Origin: Ignavibacteria bacterium
GTDB taxonomy: Bacteria; Bacteroidota; Ignavibacteria; Kapaibacteriales; UBA2268
Assembly (NCBI GenBank): GCA_026417135.1
Contig: JAOADV010000003.1
Coordinates: 1-52,154, forward strand
Reading direction: 5' to 3'
DNA length: 52,154 bases
Positions 44,593 through 52,154 of the stretch are shown here, piece after piece. How positions within the stretch are numbered: the stretch's first letter is position 1; each line of letters begins with the position of its first letter. The translations under genes and the position numbers were made by a program. A model generated the notes under the pieces. The model saw only the letters and a program-made list of their open reading frames with translations. It did no database searches and was not told the DNA's origin.

Positions 44593-45819
44593 TTATTCAA
44601 AACAGAAACTGGCAAAAGACACAATTGAACTATTGTCCTTATCGTCCCAGTAATCGTAAGCGAGAAAATGTCCTTTTTCGAACTGGCAAATTGAAAGCAA
44701 AGAATATATCGGAGATAAACCACAAATTTTAAATTTATTCTGAGTATCTTTTATCTCTTTGAAAAATGCCTCGGGGTCGCAATTCGAAATGTGTTCGATT
44801 AATCTACGGTCGTGTGAACGTAAATTTTCCAATTCCATAATACCGTCGAATTTGTCATTGAATTTTCGGCCTATGTGTCCAAAATCGACGCTGGCTATTA
44901 TTAGTGGATTTTCATATCTATCGTAAATGGTTTCCTTTAATGCTTTTAAATAGTTCCCGAGTTTCGGGTCGTCCTTTGGGAAATAATCGGTATAAAAAAA
45001 ATCATTAAAAGGACCGACTAATATCGGAACAATTCTTGGATTGGGTAAATTAAACACATATTGAATTAATATAACTTGAAACTCTATTGAATGTTCAAAG
45101 CGATGTGCTAATTCGTCTACTGTGATATCGGATTTGATTGCATTACTCACATTCGATAAGAAATCTTTATCATTGATAGCTACTCCCAAAGGGGTTTCAA
45201 AATCCTTTTGTGTAAACATAAAATAGTCCGAAGTACCGTAGTGTGATGTTCCAAGAATAATAAAAGCATCATATTTTTTGTCTTCGACAGATTTATAAGC
45301 TTCGGCATAAACACGAAGTGCAGGTTCACCAATTTGAAAATCAATATGAGGGACAATTAAGCCTTTAACATTCGATATTTTTCTTTCCCCTTTTGAGTAT
45401 GAAATCAAATTCGAAAGAGTTTTTTCCAAGGCTCTTTTCTCATTTGGATAAGAATTGCCAGCACAGATACTCGGTCTGAAAGGCTTATTCAAGTATTCAT
45501 CAATTTCATTTTTCAAAGCAAAGAAATATGGAGTTTCCAAATAACAAAGTATATCAAGGTCATTAATTAACTCAACGAAAATGTTCATAAACTGAGTAAC
45601 ATCGCCATCGTAATTTTGGGCAACTATTTTTTCAAATTGCTCCAAAGTTGTTTTTCCATCGAAGAAGGGAAATAAAACAGCAAATTCTTCTGGCAAAATC
45701 AAAGGTTGACTTGCTATCCTACTTAAATCGTAAAGAAGTATCTGTCTTGCTTTGCCTTCCTCGATTATTCGAAATGCAATTTCATTTCGAAGCTTCGGAA
45801 TTACTTGACTTTTGTCCAT
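44593..45819 (-). CDS. amrB: Memo-family protein (AmmeMemoRadiSam system protein B, long form)
   Basis: A 408-residue protein. Residues about 130-408 are the Memo fold, related to extradiol dioxygenases. H158 (IVPHIDF), H193 (GTSHYG) and C366 (KICGLSP) occupy the places of the metal ligands H49, H81 and C244 of human MEMO1; H243 in EHSIEFQ is also conserved. The first 125 residues are an extra domain that looks like a small winged-helix/PqqD-like module (LPEEFAVLFPFFDGKTTLEQF). In many anaerobes Memo genes accompany an AMMECR1-like gene and a radical SAM enzyme; neither is present here. The function is not established. It overlaps the preceding small membrane gene by 38 bp. Confidence 0.85.
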   Translation of the reverse strand: MDKSQVIPKLRNEIAFRIIEEGKARQILLYDLSRIASQPLILPEEFAVLFPFFDGKTTLEQFEKIVAQNYDGDVTQFMNIFVELINDLDILCYLETPYFFALKNEIDEYLNKPFRPSICAGNSYPNEKRALEKTLSNLISYSKGERKISNVKGLIVPHIDFQIGEPALRVYAEAYKSVEDKKYDAFIILGTSHYGTSDYFMFTQKDFETPLGVAINDKDFLSNVSNAIKSDITVDELAHRFEHSIEFQVILIQYVFNLPNPRIVPILVGPFNDFFYTDYFPKDDPKLGNYLKALKETIYDRYENPLIIASVDFGHIGRKFNDKFDGIMELENLRSHDRRLIEHISNCDPEAFFKEIKDTQNKFKICGLSPIYSLLSICQFEKGHFLAYDYWDDKDNSSIVSFASFCFE

Positions 45820-46006
45820 TCTCTGTTAATTTTTTATTAATTCTGATAATTAAAAAAACTAAAAATAATGAAGTTATGAAATTTACAATTACTGGTAACA
45901 AAAAATAGAAGTTGTTTGTAAGAAAATAAGCCAAAGCAAACAAAAAAGCAACAATAAGGTTAATAATGCAAAAAGAAAAAAGAGTTTGTCGAGCAGAAGA
46001 AAGCAT
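45782..46006 (-). CDS. Small two-helix membrane protein
   Basis: A 74-residue protein with two transmembrane helices (about 9-29, FCIINLIVAFLFALAYFL, and 33-55, FYFLLPVIVNFITSLFLVFLI) and a charged, serine-rich tail. The start is well supported: GAGGTG lies 5 bases before ATG 46006, and that ATG is 3 bases after the dapD stop. Its end overlaps the Memo gene by 38 bp. I do not recognise the family. The tight packing between dapD and Memo, and the good ribosome site, argue that it is real. Confidence 0.7.
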   Translation of the reverse strand: MLSSARQTLFSFCIINLIVAFLFALAYFLTNNFYFLLPVIVNFITSLFLVFLIIRINKKLTENGQKSSNSEASK

Positions 46007-46009
46007 TTT

Positions 46010-46837
46010 TCACCTCAAAGCCATTTCTAATGTAGATTTCGCATCGGTTCGTTCGTCTCTATATTTAACAATAATCGGAACATAAAGTGAAAGACCGTTT
46101 AATCGAGCAAATTCACTATCAATTTGTTTGCTCCCGGGAACTACAACGGCATTTTCTGGAATTTCCAAAGGGAGCCCATTTTTAGCACGATAGACTTTTT
46201 CGTTAACTAAATCATAAACTTTCGTTGAAGAAGTCAAAATAACACCAGCGGCGATTACAGCCGAGCGACGAACAAGAACCCCTTCGTAAATTCCACAGTT
46301 GCCACCAATAAAAACATCATCCTCGACAATAACTGGGCGAGCACCAACTGGTTCAAGTACGCCCCCGATTTGTGAACCAGCACTTAAATGCACTCGCTTC
46401 CCAATTTGAGCACAAGAACCAACAAGCGAATGAGAATCTAATAAAGTTCCGCTATCAACATAAGCTCCTATATTTACGTAGGAGGGTGGCATAATTATAA
46501 CATCAGAAGCAATATAAGCTCCGCTACGGACAGCTGTTCCACCGGGCACAATTCTTACCCTATCACCCAAAGAAAATTGACGCACTGGGAGCAACTCCTT
46601 GTCGATAAAGGAAAATAAATTATTAGAAAACTCATACAATCTAGAATATTTAAAAAGTAAAAGAATTCCTTCTTTCACCCACTCATTAACGAGCCAGCTG
46701 GAGCTCCCCGATGGCTCGGCAGCGCGGATTATACCTTTATTCAAGGCATCGACAAAACCTTTAGAAAATTCGAGAAACAGATTTTCATCGAACTGATTTT
46801 TCAATTGTTGTAGCTGACTTAGTAAGCTTTCGACCAT
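46010..46837 (-). CDS. dapD: 2,3,4,5-tetrahydropyridine-2,6-dicarboxylate N-succinyltransferase
   Basis: A 275-residue left-handed beta-helix acyltransferase that succinylates tetrahydrodipicolinate in the succinylase branch of diaminopimelate and lysine synthesis. The helical N-terminal domain is complete; conserved parts are RIVPGGTAVRSGAYIA, MPPSYVNIGAYVDSGT, IGGVLEPVGARPVIVEDD and VVPGSKQID. Hexapeptide repeats occupy about 95-230. Together with lysC and lysA at 32.6-35.2 kb it shows the organism makes its own diaminopimelate. Its first 53 bases overlap the end of lon in another frame, which points to coupled translation. Confidence 0.95.
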   Translation of the reverse strand: MVESLLSQLQQLKNQFDENLFLEFSKGFVDALNKGIIRAAEPSGSSSWLVNEWVKEGILLLFKYSRLYEFSNNLFSFIDKELLPVRQFSLGDRVRIVPGGTAVRSGAYIASDVIIMPPSYVNIGAYVDSGTLLDSHSLVGSCAQIGKRVHLSAGSQIGGVLEPVGARPVIVEDDVFIGGNCGIYEGVLVRRSAVIAAGVILTSSTKVYDLVNEKVYRAKNGLPLEIPENAVVVPGSKQIDSEFARLNGLSLYVPIIVKYRDERTDAKSTLEMALR

Positions 46838-49313
46838 TTCTTTTTTTCCGATTTAATTCACCATTTTCGGAACGATTTTCCCACTCCAATAACACAAAGG
46901 GCAAAGAATCGAAAATATGACCGACTGGAACAATTTTCAAATTCTCTTTAATATAAGGATTGACTTCCACTAAATCGGGTTCATTATCTTTTGGTATAAT
47001 GACGGTGGAAATTCCAGAACGTTTCGCAGCAAGAAGTTTTTCGTTTAATCCACCAATCGGAAGAATATTCCCACGAAGTGTAATTTCCCCAGTCATAGCA
47101 ACATCGCCACGGACACGATAGCCAGAGGCAGCCGAGATTAAAGCAATTGCTATCGTTATTCCAGCCGAAGGTCCATCTTTCGGTATTGCTCCTTCGGGAA
47201 TATGAATGTGTATTTCTTTCTTTTGGAAAAAGTCTTTTGGAATTCCTAAATGTTCAAAATTCGAGCGTATGAAGGACAAAGCAGCCTTTGCGGATTCTTT
47301 CATAACTTCGCCAAGTTGTCCAGTAAGCGTTAGTTTTTCTTGACCCGGCATAATGGTAACTTCAATTGGCATAATGTCGCCACCAACACTTGTCCAAGCT
47401 AAACCAATAGCAACCCCAACTTTTGGGGCAAGGTCTTCCTTTTTGAATTTGAATCTGGGCACCTTCAGATACTCTTCAACTTTCTTTTCATCGATAAGAA
47501 ACTTTTTTCTTTTAATAAACCTAATGAATTTTTTGTTTTCACGCAAAGCAGTAACGAAATCTGTTTTGGGGTCGAGATTGTATTTTTGCTCAAATTCTTT
47601 TATCAAATCCTTGATGGACTTTCTGAATACAGAGGCTAGCTCGCGCTCTAGATTTCTAACTCCAGCTTCGCGAGTATAATCGCGAATAATTTTTAAAATT
47701 GCATCGTCGGTAACATCAATAGAAAAATTATTAATACCAAATTCATCCTTTAACTTTGGAATAATGTGGTCTTTGGCAATCTTCAATTTATCGGGTTCTA
47801 AATAACTATTTAATTCGATAATTTCCATTCTATCGAGCAAAGGTAATGGAATTTCATATTTAACATTTGCCGTCGTAATAAATAAAACATTAGAAAGGTC
47901 GTAATCCACCTCGATGTAATGGTCTTGAAAAGCTACATTTTGCTCTGGGTCGAGAACTTCGAGCAAAGCAGCTGAAGGGTCCCCACGAAAATCCATTGAC
48001 ATTTTATCAATCTCGTCGAGAAGAACAACAGGATTAATTGTCCCGGCTTTCTTCATCGCTTGGATAATTTTCCCCGGCATCGCACCAACATAAGTTCGGC
48101 GATGTCCTCGAATTTCTGCCTCGTCCCTAACCCCACCCAAAGAAAAACGGACAAACTTTCGCCCCAATGCTCTGGCTATAGAGCGAGCTAACGAAGTTTT
48201 ACCTACGCCGGGCGGTCCAACAAAACATAGGATTTGTCGTTTCAAACTTCCCGCCAAGTTTAAAACGGCTATGTATTCCAGAATTCTTTCCTTTGGTTTG
48301 TCAAGGTCGTAATGGTCCTCGTCCAAAATTTTTTTGACGTGCTCAATGCTAAAATTATCATCAGTTTTAACTGACCAAGGCAAAGAAGTAAGCCATTCCA
48401 AATAAGTTCTATTTACAGAATACTCGGGAGACATTGTCGGGGTTTTTCTGAGCCGTTCAAGTTCCTCGATTGCCTTTTTATAAGCGTGTTCGGGCATTTT
48501 TGCATTTTCAATGGCCTCTTTTATTTGCGCAATTTCAGAAGTTGCGTCCTCTTCCTCTTCGAGTTCTTTTTGTAGTGCACGAATTTGTTCTTGGATATAA
48601 TATTTTTTCTGTGTCTTTTGAAGTTGTTTTTGAACCTTTGTATCGATTTCTTCTTCGATTTTTAAAATTTCAAGTTCTTCCGAAAGTATCGAATTCAATT
48701 CATAATACTGACTTTTAATGTCGGTTTTATCTAAGATTCTTTGCTTGACTTGAACAGATTGTTGAATATTTGCAACAGCAAAATACAATTTTCTTAGCAA
48801 ATCTTTTATATTTTCGAAGGCTGTAAAAACATCTGGTGAAAGGAACCGTTGAGCCCGTACGTAATTATAAAATAATTCTGTTGCCCGCCGAACAAGTGCT
48901 ATTAACTCTTGGTCCTTTTCGTCGTAAACAACTTGAATAGTTTCAACTTCAGCAACAAGATATTCATCTTTCTTTATTGGTTTTACAAGCTTCGAATGTA
49001 TTAACCCTTCTACTAAAATTTTAAGCAAGTTGTTCGGGAGCTTGACAACTTGCAAAATTTTAGCAATGGTTCCAAATTCGTAAATGTCGTCGAAATCTGG
49101 TTCATCTATTGTCGGGTCCTTTTGAGCAACAAGGAAAATAAATTTGTCTCGTTCCATCGCCTCCGATACAGCTTGAATCGAACTTGCACGGCCAATTAAG
49201 ATAGGATATATCATATACGGAAAAATCACAACATCACGCAAAGGTAAAATTGTGAGGAGTTTTGGGATGGTGGAATTTGAGTTCTTATCGTTATTTTCAG
49301 CGACTTCGTTCAC
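46785..49313 (-). CDS. lon: ATP-dependent protease Lon
   Basis: An 842-residue LonA with all three parts: the N-terminal substrate domain (about 15-215, LTILPLRDVVIFPYMIYPIL), the AAA+ domain with Walker A G366-PPGVGKTS-374 and DEIDKMS, and the C-terminal protease domain with the Ser-Lys dyad S716 (PKDGPSAGIT) and K759 (GLNEKLLAAK). It degrades misfolded and regulatory proteins in the cytoplasm. The start is GTG 49313. The last 30 residues are a basic tail (NGELNRKKRNGRKLTKS) beyond the conserved domain, and this tail overlaps dapD. A likely promoter lies about 75-105 bases upstream. Confidence 0.97.
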   Translation of the reverse strand: MNEVAENNDKNSNSTIPKLLTILPLRDVVIFPYMIYPILIGRASSIQAVSEAMERDKFIFLVAQKDPTIDEPDFDDIYEFGTIAKILQVVKLPNNLLKILVEGLIHSKLVKPIKKDEYLVAEVETIQVVYDEKDQELIALVRRATELFYNYVRAQRFLSPDVFTAFENIKDLLRKLYFAVANIQQSVQVKQRILDKTDIKSQYYELNSILSEELEILKIEEEIDTKVQKQLQKTQKKYYIQEQIRALQKELEEEEDATSEIAQIKEAIENAKMPEHAYKKAIEELERLRKTPTMSPEYSVNRTYLEWLTSLPWSVKTDDNFSIEHVKKILDEDHYDLDKPKERILEYIAVLNLAGSLKRQILCFVGPPGVGKTSLARSIARALGRKFVRFSLGGVRDEAEIRGHRRTYVGAMPGKIIQAMKKAGTINPVVLLDEIDKMSMDFRGDPSAALLEVLDPEQNVAFQDHYIEVDYDLSNVLFITTANVKYEIPLPLLDRMEIIELNSYLEPDKLKIAKDHIIPKLKDEFGINNFSIDVTDDAILKIIRDYTREAGVRNLERELASVFRKSIKDLIKEFEQKYNLDPKTDFVTALRENKKFIRFIKRKKFLIDEKKVEEYLKVPRFKFKKEDLAPKVGVAIGLAWTSVGGDIMPIEVTIMPGQEKLTLTGQLGEVMKESAKAALSFIRSNFEHLGIPKDFFQKKEIHIHIPEGAIPKDGPSAGITIAIALISAASGYRVRGDVAMTGEITLRGNILPIGGLNEKLLAAKRSGISTVIIPKDNEPDLVEVNPYIKENLKIVPVGHIFDSLPFVLLEWENRSENGELNRKKRNGRKLTKSATTIEKSVR

Positions 49314-49387
49314 TTTTCTTACAAAATTTAAACTTTAAATTAATAAAACGAATTTGCATCCTTTCAATTTGATAATATTTATACCCA

Positions 49388-49418
49388 GAAATTTAAAACA
49401 AGTAAAATAATTTGCAAA
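49388..49418 (-). promoter_or_regulatory. Possible promoter of lon
   Basis: On the minus strand TTTG (49415-49418), 19 bases, then TAAATTTC (49388-49395), one mismatch from TTTG-N19-TAnnTTTG. It would give a leader of about 70 bases. No heat-shock element is recognised. Confidence 0.4.
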
Positions 49419-49452
49419 AAAAGACAAAATAATTAATAGATAGGAATTCAAA

Positions 49453-49470
49453 AAGTTTGATACTAAACTT
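49453..49470 (-). terminator. Weak hairpin after the 217-residue gene
   Basis: AAGTTT and AAACTT pair around a 6-base loop, followed on the minus strand by TTTGAATT. It lies 18 bases after the stop codon. The stem is short and AT-rich. Confidence 0.35.
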
Positions 49471-49487
49471 AGATTTTAAAACGAAAA

Positions 49488-50141
49488 TTAACCAAAAGAA
49501 GACTTAGAAAATCCATCAGAAGAACGATGCATTAGTCTAAGTTTCTTATTTTTAAAATATGTGTATAATATAAACCCTAATGAACCCAAAACAATCAAGG
49601 TCATTAACAATTTACCAAAGTCAAAAGTTGGAGGATAATAGGAGATAGTTCCATCGGGATTTTCAACCTTAATCGGTTGAGAATAATAAAAAGCGGGATG
49701 AAAGGGTGTAAACCAAAGCCAAGATGTATGACCCAACAAATATCCCATCATCAGTCCACTTGCGAAATTACCGTAGTCATTTACAACAACATTTGGAGGA
49801 AGATTTGACATTTCCCGAGAGGTAATTTGCTTGCGAGGAATCCCATATTTACTTTGTAAGTTGAATTTGTTAACATTTGAAGAAACTGAACCCCCAAAAC
49901 TCCGTGGAGTAGTTTGTTGAGAACGAGGGGTAAAATTCTTGGGCGATGTCATTGGAGCATCGTAAGAACGAGTTCCAATTGGAGATTTTGTGCCACCAAA
50001 TGATTTGGGCGATGTCCGAAAACTACCACGACTTCCCCCAAAACTTTTGCCACCTTTCCTTGCAGAAAGTTCGTCTAATGGTAATAAGCCAATTAATAGA
50101 GAAATTATTAATGTCAAAATCAACCAACCTTTTATCTTCAT
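49488..50141 (-). CDS. Hypothetical membrane protein with SFGG-rich repeats
   Basis: A 217-residue protein of no family I recognise. It has an N-terminal signal or anchor segment (about 4-27, GWLILTLIISLLIGLLPL). Residues 28-90 are a low-complexity, basic stretch rich in Gly, Ser, Pro and Thr with repeated KSFGG/RSFGG and SPK or TPR units. A conserved-looking middle (NLPPNVVVNDYGNFASGLMMGYLLGH, cut here by me into one region near 113-138) is followed by an aromatic patch (SWLWFTPFHPAFYYSQPI), a transmembrane helix at about 175-195 and a basic tail. The pattern suggests a membrane protein with a flexible exported segment. Its ATG overlaps the stop of the 158-residue gene by one base, so the two form a coupled pair. 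Confidence 0.7.
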   Translation of the reverse strand: MKIKGWLILTLIISLLIGLLPLDELSARKGGKSFGGSRGSFRTSPKSFGGTKSPIGTRSYDAPMTSPKNFTPRSQQTTPRSFGGSVSSNVNKFNLQSKYGIPRKQITSREMSNLPPNVVVNDYGNFASGLMMGYLLGHTSWLWFTPFHPAFYYSQPIKVENPDGTISYYPPTFDFGKLLMTLIVLGSLGFILYTYFKNKKLRLMHRSSDGFSKSSFG

Positions 50142-50617
50142 TAGAATATCTCCTCTGTTTTTAAAACATCATTTTGATATCTGAAAGTAAAAGTTGCTCT
50201 GAAAACTGCACCTTCAGATATTTCGCCCTTATTAAAGAGCGAAGCAATGGAAGTTTTATTTTTTTTCGGGGCTTTGATATGAATGAATATGTTGACCAAG
50301 CCATCCAATATCTCACCATTGTAATACACTGTGGTATTTTCAATTTCACCATCGCTTTCGATAACAAGACTTTTCAACTGTCGTGCTTCCCATTCTGAAA
50401 ATGCAGGCTCTCGATAATTAATACTATCCAAATAGTCAATGAAAGGATTTTTTGTATATTCCTTTCCGTCCAGTCCCTTATAAACTAAAACAGAATCGAA
50501 GGTCCCATCTTCGTGTAAGTTAAGAAACAATTCGGTTAAACCAGCAATTTGCTGTCCGTTAAAATAAACAGCGGTCATTTCGATAGTTCCATTACTTTCG
50601 ATTGTTAAAGAAGGCAT
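50141..50617 (-). CDS. Hypothetical protein with internal duplication
   Basis: A 158-residue soluble protein without a signal peptide. Residues 3-34 and 83-114 are two copies of one unit (IES.G.IE.T.VY.NG ... GL), 16 of 32 positions identical by eye. The copies are 80 residues apart, so the protein is probably two similar beta-rich domains side by side, the second with a longer C-terminal strand region (AVFRATFTFRYQNDVL). No catalytic motif is seen. I do not recognise the family. It is coupled by a one-base overlap to the SFGG-repeat membrane protein, which suggests a shared job, perhaps a cytoplasmic partner of that protein. Confidence 0.75.
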   Translation of the reverse strand: MPSLTIESNGTIEMTAVYFNGQQIAGLTELFLNLHEDGTFDSVLVYKGLDGKEYTKNPFIDYLDSINYREPAFSEWEARQLKSLVIESDGEIENTTVYYNGEILDGLVNIFIHIKAPKKNKTSIASLFNKGEISEGAVFRATFTFRYQNDVLKTEEIF

Positions 50618-50710
50618 CTTTAACTCCCAACATTTAGTTTTATTATAAACCTATTCACAAATTTCCAAATACCTCTCAATTTTAATAACTAAATTACGTG
50701 CAAAATATTT

Positions 50711-50954
50711 TTAAACCGAAAAAACATAAGAAGCAATTGAGAAAGAAAGCAAAATTATATCATAATACATTAAAATTTGCTTTTGTTTCAAAAGGATAAC
50801 TACCAAAAGCACAAAAACTATTGGATTGAGCTTTAGATTAAGCTCATAAGGGTAGTCAAAGTTTAGCAAGGAATAGACCAGAAAAAATAACCCTAACAAA
50901 ATGAAATATACGAAAAAAGCTTTGCTTGACTTATATCTGATTTCCCTCAGGCAT
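50711..50954 (-). CDS. Small hydrophobic protein, possibly frameshifted at its start
   Basis: An excellent ribosome site (GAAAGGAG, 50963-50970) precedes ATG 50954, but that frame stops after seven codons (MPEGNQI). The adjacent frame is open from 50953 and encodes a convincing small membrane protein: a basic start (LREIRYKSSKAFF) and three hydrophobic stretches (VYFILLGLFFLVYSLL, PIVFVLLVVILL, IILLSFSIASYVF), ending at 50711. Either translation starts at CTG 50950 or TTG 50899, or one base has been gained near the start by mutation or sequencing error. Removing one base just after the ATG gives a single frame of about 80 residues. Family unknown. Confidence 0.45.
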
Positions 50955-51029
50955 TAAAATTTCTCCTTTCGTTAGTCAAGAAAAAATTTATTGCAATTCA
51001 AATAAACAAATTTCGTTTTTAGATTTTGC

Positions 51030-51037
51030 TAAATTTG
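51030..51037 (+). promoter_or_regulatory. Possible -7 element for hydF
   Basis: TAAATTTG fits TAnnTTTG but lies only 7 bases before the ATG, so the transcript would be nearly leaderless. No -33 element is clear. Confidence 0.3.
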
Positions 51038-51044
51038 AAATAAA

Positions 51045-52154
51045 ATGCTAACAACCCCTAAATCACTTCGCTTACAAATAGCAATATTTGGCAGAACAAA
51101 TGTCGGAAAGTCCAGTTTCTTAAATTTCATATCAAATCAAGATGTTTCTATTGTTTCGCCCATACCCGGGACAACAACCGATATTGTTGAAAAACCTATC
51201 GAACTATTACCGATAGGACCTTTAAATTTCATAGATACTGCGGGGATTGACGATACTTCGGTACTTTCGGAACAAAGAATCAAAAGAACTAGGCAAATAC
51301 TCGACAGAGCAGATGTTTGTATCTTCGTTCTCGAAGCTAATCTTTGGACAAATTTCGAAGAAGAAATTGTTTCGGAGATAAAGAAAAGACAACTTCCAAT
51401 TATTTTCGTTATAAACAAAATTGACATTGCAAAGCCTTCGGAAGAATTCATTAGCCTTTTGAAAAACCACAGCCAAAACATTCTTCAAATTTCTGCATTA
51501 CAAAAAGAAAAATACGACGAATATCTCAATCTCTTTAAAAATGTTTTAAAAAATGTTACAGACAAGCTCACCGAAGGCGAAATAACAATATTAGGAGATA
51601 TTGTCCCGAAAAATGGTTTTGCTATCTTTATTATTCCAATCGACAGCCAAGCACCAAAAGGAAGACTTATACTTCCACAAGTCCAAGCTATTCGCGACAT
51701 TCTCGACAATTCCGCAAGTGTTCTTGTCCTTAAAGAGACAGAATACAGTTATTTCTTAAATAAAATTAATTTAAAGCCAGACCTTGTTGTTTGCGATTCT
51801 CAAGTTGTGCATAAAATGGTCAGCGAAACACCACCAGATATAAAGTGTACCACCTTTTCAATTCTTTTTTCCCGATTCAAAGGCGACTTAATGGAGGAAG
51901 TCTGTGGAGCTGCAAAATCCGAAACACTTCAAGAAGGAGATAATGTCTTGATTGCCGAAGCTTGTTCTCATCATCCAACATTGGAAGATATTGGACGCGT
52001 CAAAATACCACAATGGCTGCAATTTTACTTAGGCAAAAAACTAAATTTTGACATCTCTGTCGGAAGAGATTTCCCCGACGATTTGACCAAATATAAATTA
52101 ATTATCCATTGTGGGGCTTGTATGCTAACAAGGAGAGAAAAACTCAATAGAATA
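51045..52154 (+). CDS. hydF: [FeFe]-hydrogenase maturation GTPase HydF (3' end outside window)
   Basis: 370 codons from ATG 51045 to the window edge, close to full length for the family (about 400). The N-terminal GTPase domain has the P-loop G16-RTNVGKSS-24, PGTTTD and DTAG. The C-terminal iron-sulfur site is complete: C307-x-H309, 45 residues, then H355-C356-x2-C359, the CxHx(n)HCxxC pattern that defines HydF. HydF is the scaffold on which HydE and HydG build the di-iron part of the H-cluster before its transfer to apo-hydrogenase. So the genome should also encode HydE, HydG and an [FeFe]-hydrogenase; these may lie just beyond the window. Confidence 0.96.
   Translation, partial: MLTTPKSLRLQIAIFGRTNVGKSSFLNFISNQDVSIVSPIPGTTTDIVEKPIELLPIGPLNFIDTAGIDDTSVLSEQRIKRTRQILDRADVCIFVLEANLWTNFEEEIVSEIKKRQLPIIFVINKIDIAKPSEEFISLLKNHSQNILQISALQKEKYDEYLNLFKNVLKNVTDKLTEGEITILGDIVPKNGFAIFIIPIDSQAPKGRLILPQVQAIRDILDNSASVLVLKETEYSYFLNKINLKPDLVVCDSQVVHKMVSETPPDIKCTTFSILFSRFKGDLMEEVCGAAKSETLQEGDNVLIAEACSHHPTLEDIGRVKIPQWLQFYLGKKLNFDISVGRDFPDDLTKYKLIIHCGACMLTRREKLNRI

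Overview
The window is AT-rich, gene-dense chromosomal DNA from a bacterium of the Bacteroidetes/Chlorobi/Ignavibacteria side of the FCB group. I reach this from four things seen together: several exported proteins that end in a type IX secretion (T9SS) sorting domain, ASH/choice-of-anchor-D repeats in secreted proteins, promoter-like TAnnTTTG -7 elements (once with TTTG exactly 19 nt upstream), and the general gene repertoire. I cannot name the species. HydF ([FeFe]-hydrogenase maturation), a BadF/HgdC-type activase and a Memo-family protein point to an anaerobic or microaerobic life. I saw no insertion sequence, prophage, CRISPR array or integrase; it reads as core genome with lineage-specific exported proteins.

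Layout. 1-1546 (-) is the 5' part of a secreted IgGFc-binding-domain protein that runs off the window. 1721-3586 (+) is a dCMP deaminase abutting a GT4 glycosyltransferase. 3935-5640 (+) holds a DUF2490 outer-membrane protein and a class II glutamine amidotransferase with a cluster of palindromic boxes before it. 5972-10645 (-) carries two large T9SS proteins with a shared module plan, separated by a strong terminator. The SRP RNA (-) and tRNA-Arg(TCT) (+) follow, then a RodZ-like protein (-). 11942-19187 (+) is DUF2279 - GT2 - giant CoA-dehydratase activase - purM. 19168-23163 (-) is a chromosome-maintenance operon, scpA-scpB-recN plus an M50 peptidase.

23375-28178 (+) holds a small Fn3-like exported protein with a secreted metalloprotease, then pdxJ and an asparagine synthase. 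A rhomboid protease (-) follows. 28993-35201 (+) is an unknown gene - ccmB - speA - HD protein - lysC - lysA; with dapD at 46.0-46.8 kb, three diaminopimelate/lysine enzymes are present. A DHH phosphoesterase (-) follows. 36318-44590 (+) is a secreted beta-helix protein, a TrmH-type methyltransferase and two overlapping PAS histidine kinases without a response regulator. 44593-49313 (-) is lon - dapD - a two-helix membrane protein - Memo. 49488-50954 (-) holds three small unknown proteins, one possibly frameshifted, and 51045 to the end (+) is hydF, incomplete.

Most of the window is ordinary housekeeping. The parts worth a second look are the palindromic boxes before the amidotransferase, the tandem T9SS proteins, the unknown 158/217-residue pair, the orphan kinases, the possible frameshift at 50.95 kb, and a marked codon-context bias (C rather than T before GAN codons). 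I did not find a clear new defence or mobile system.
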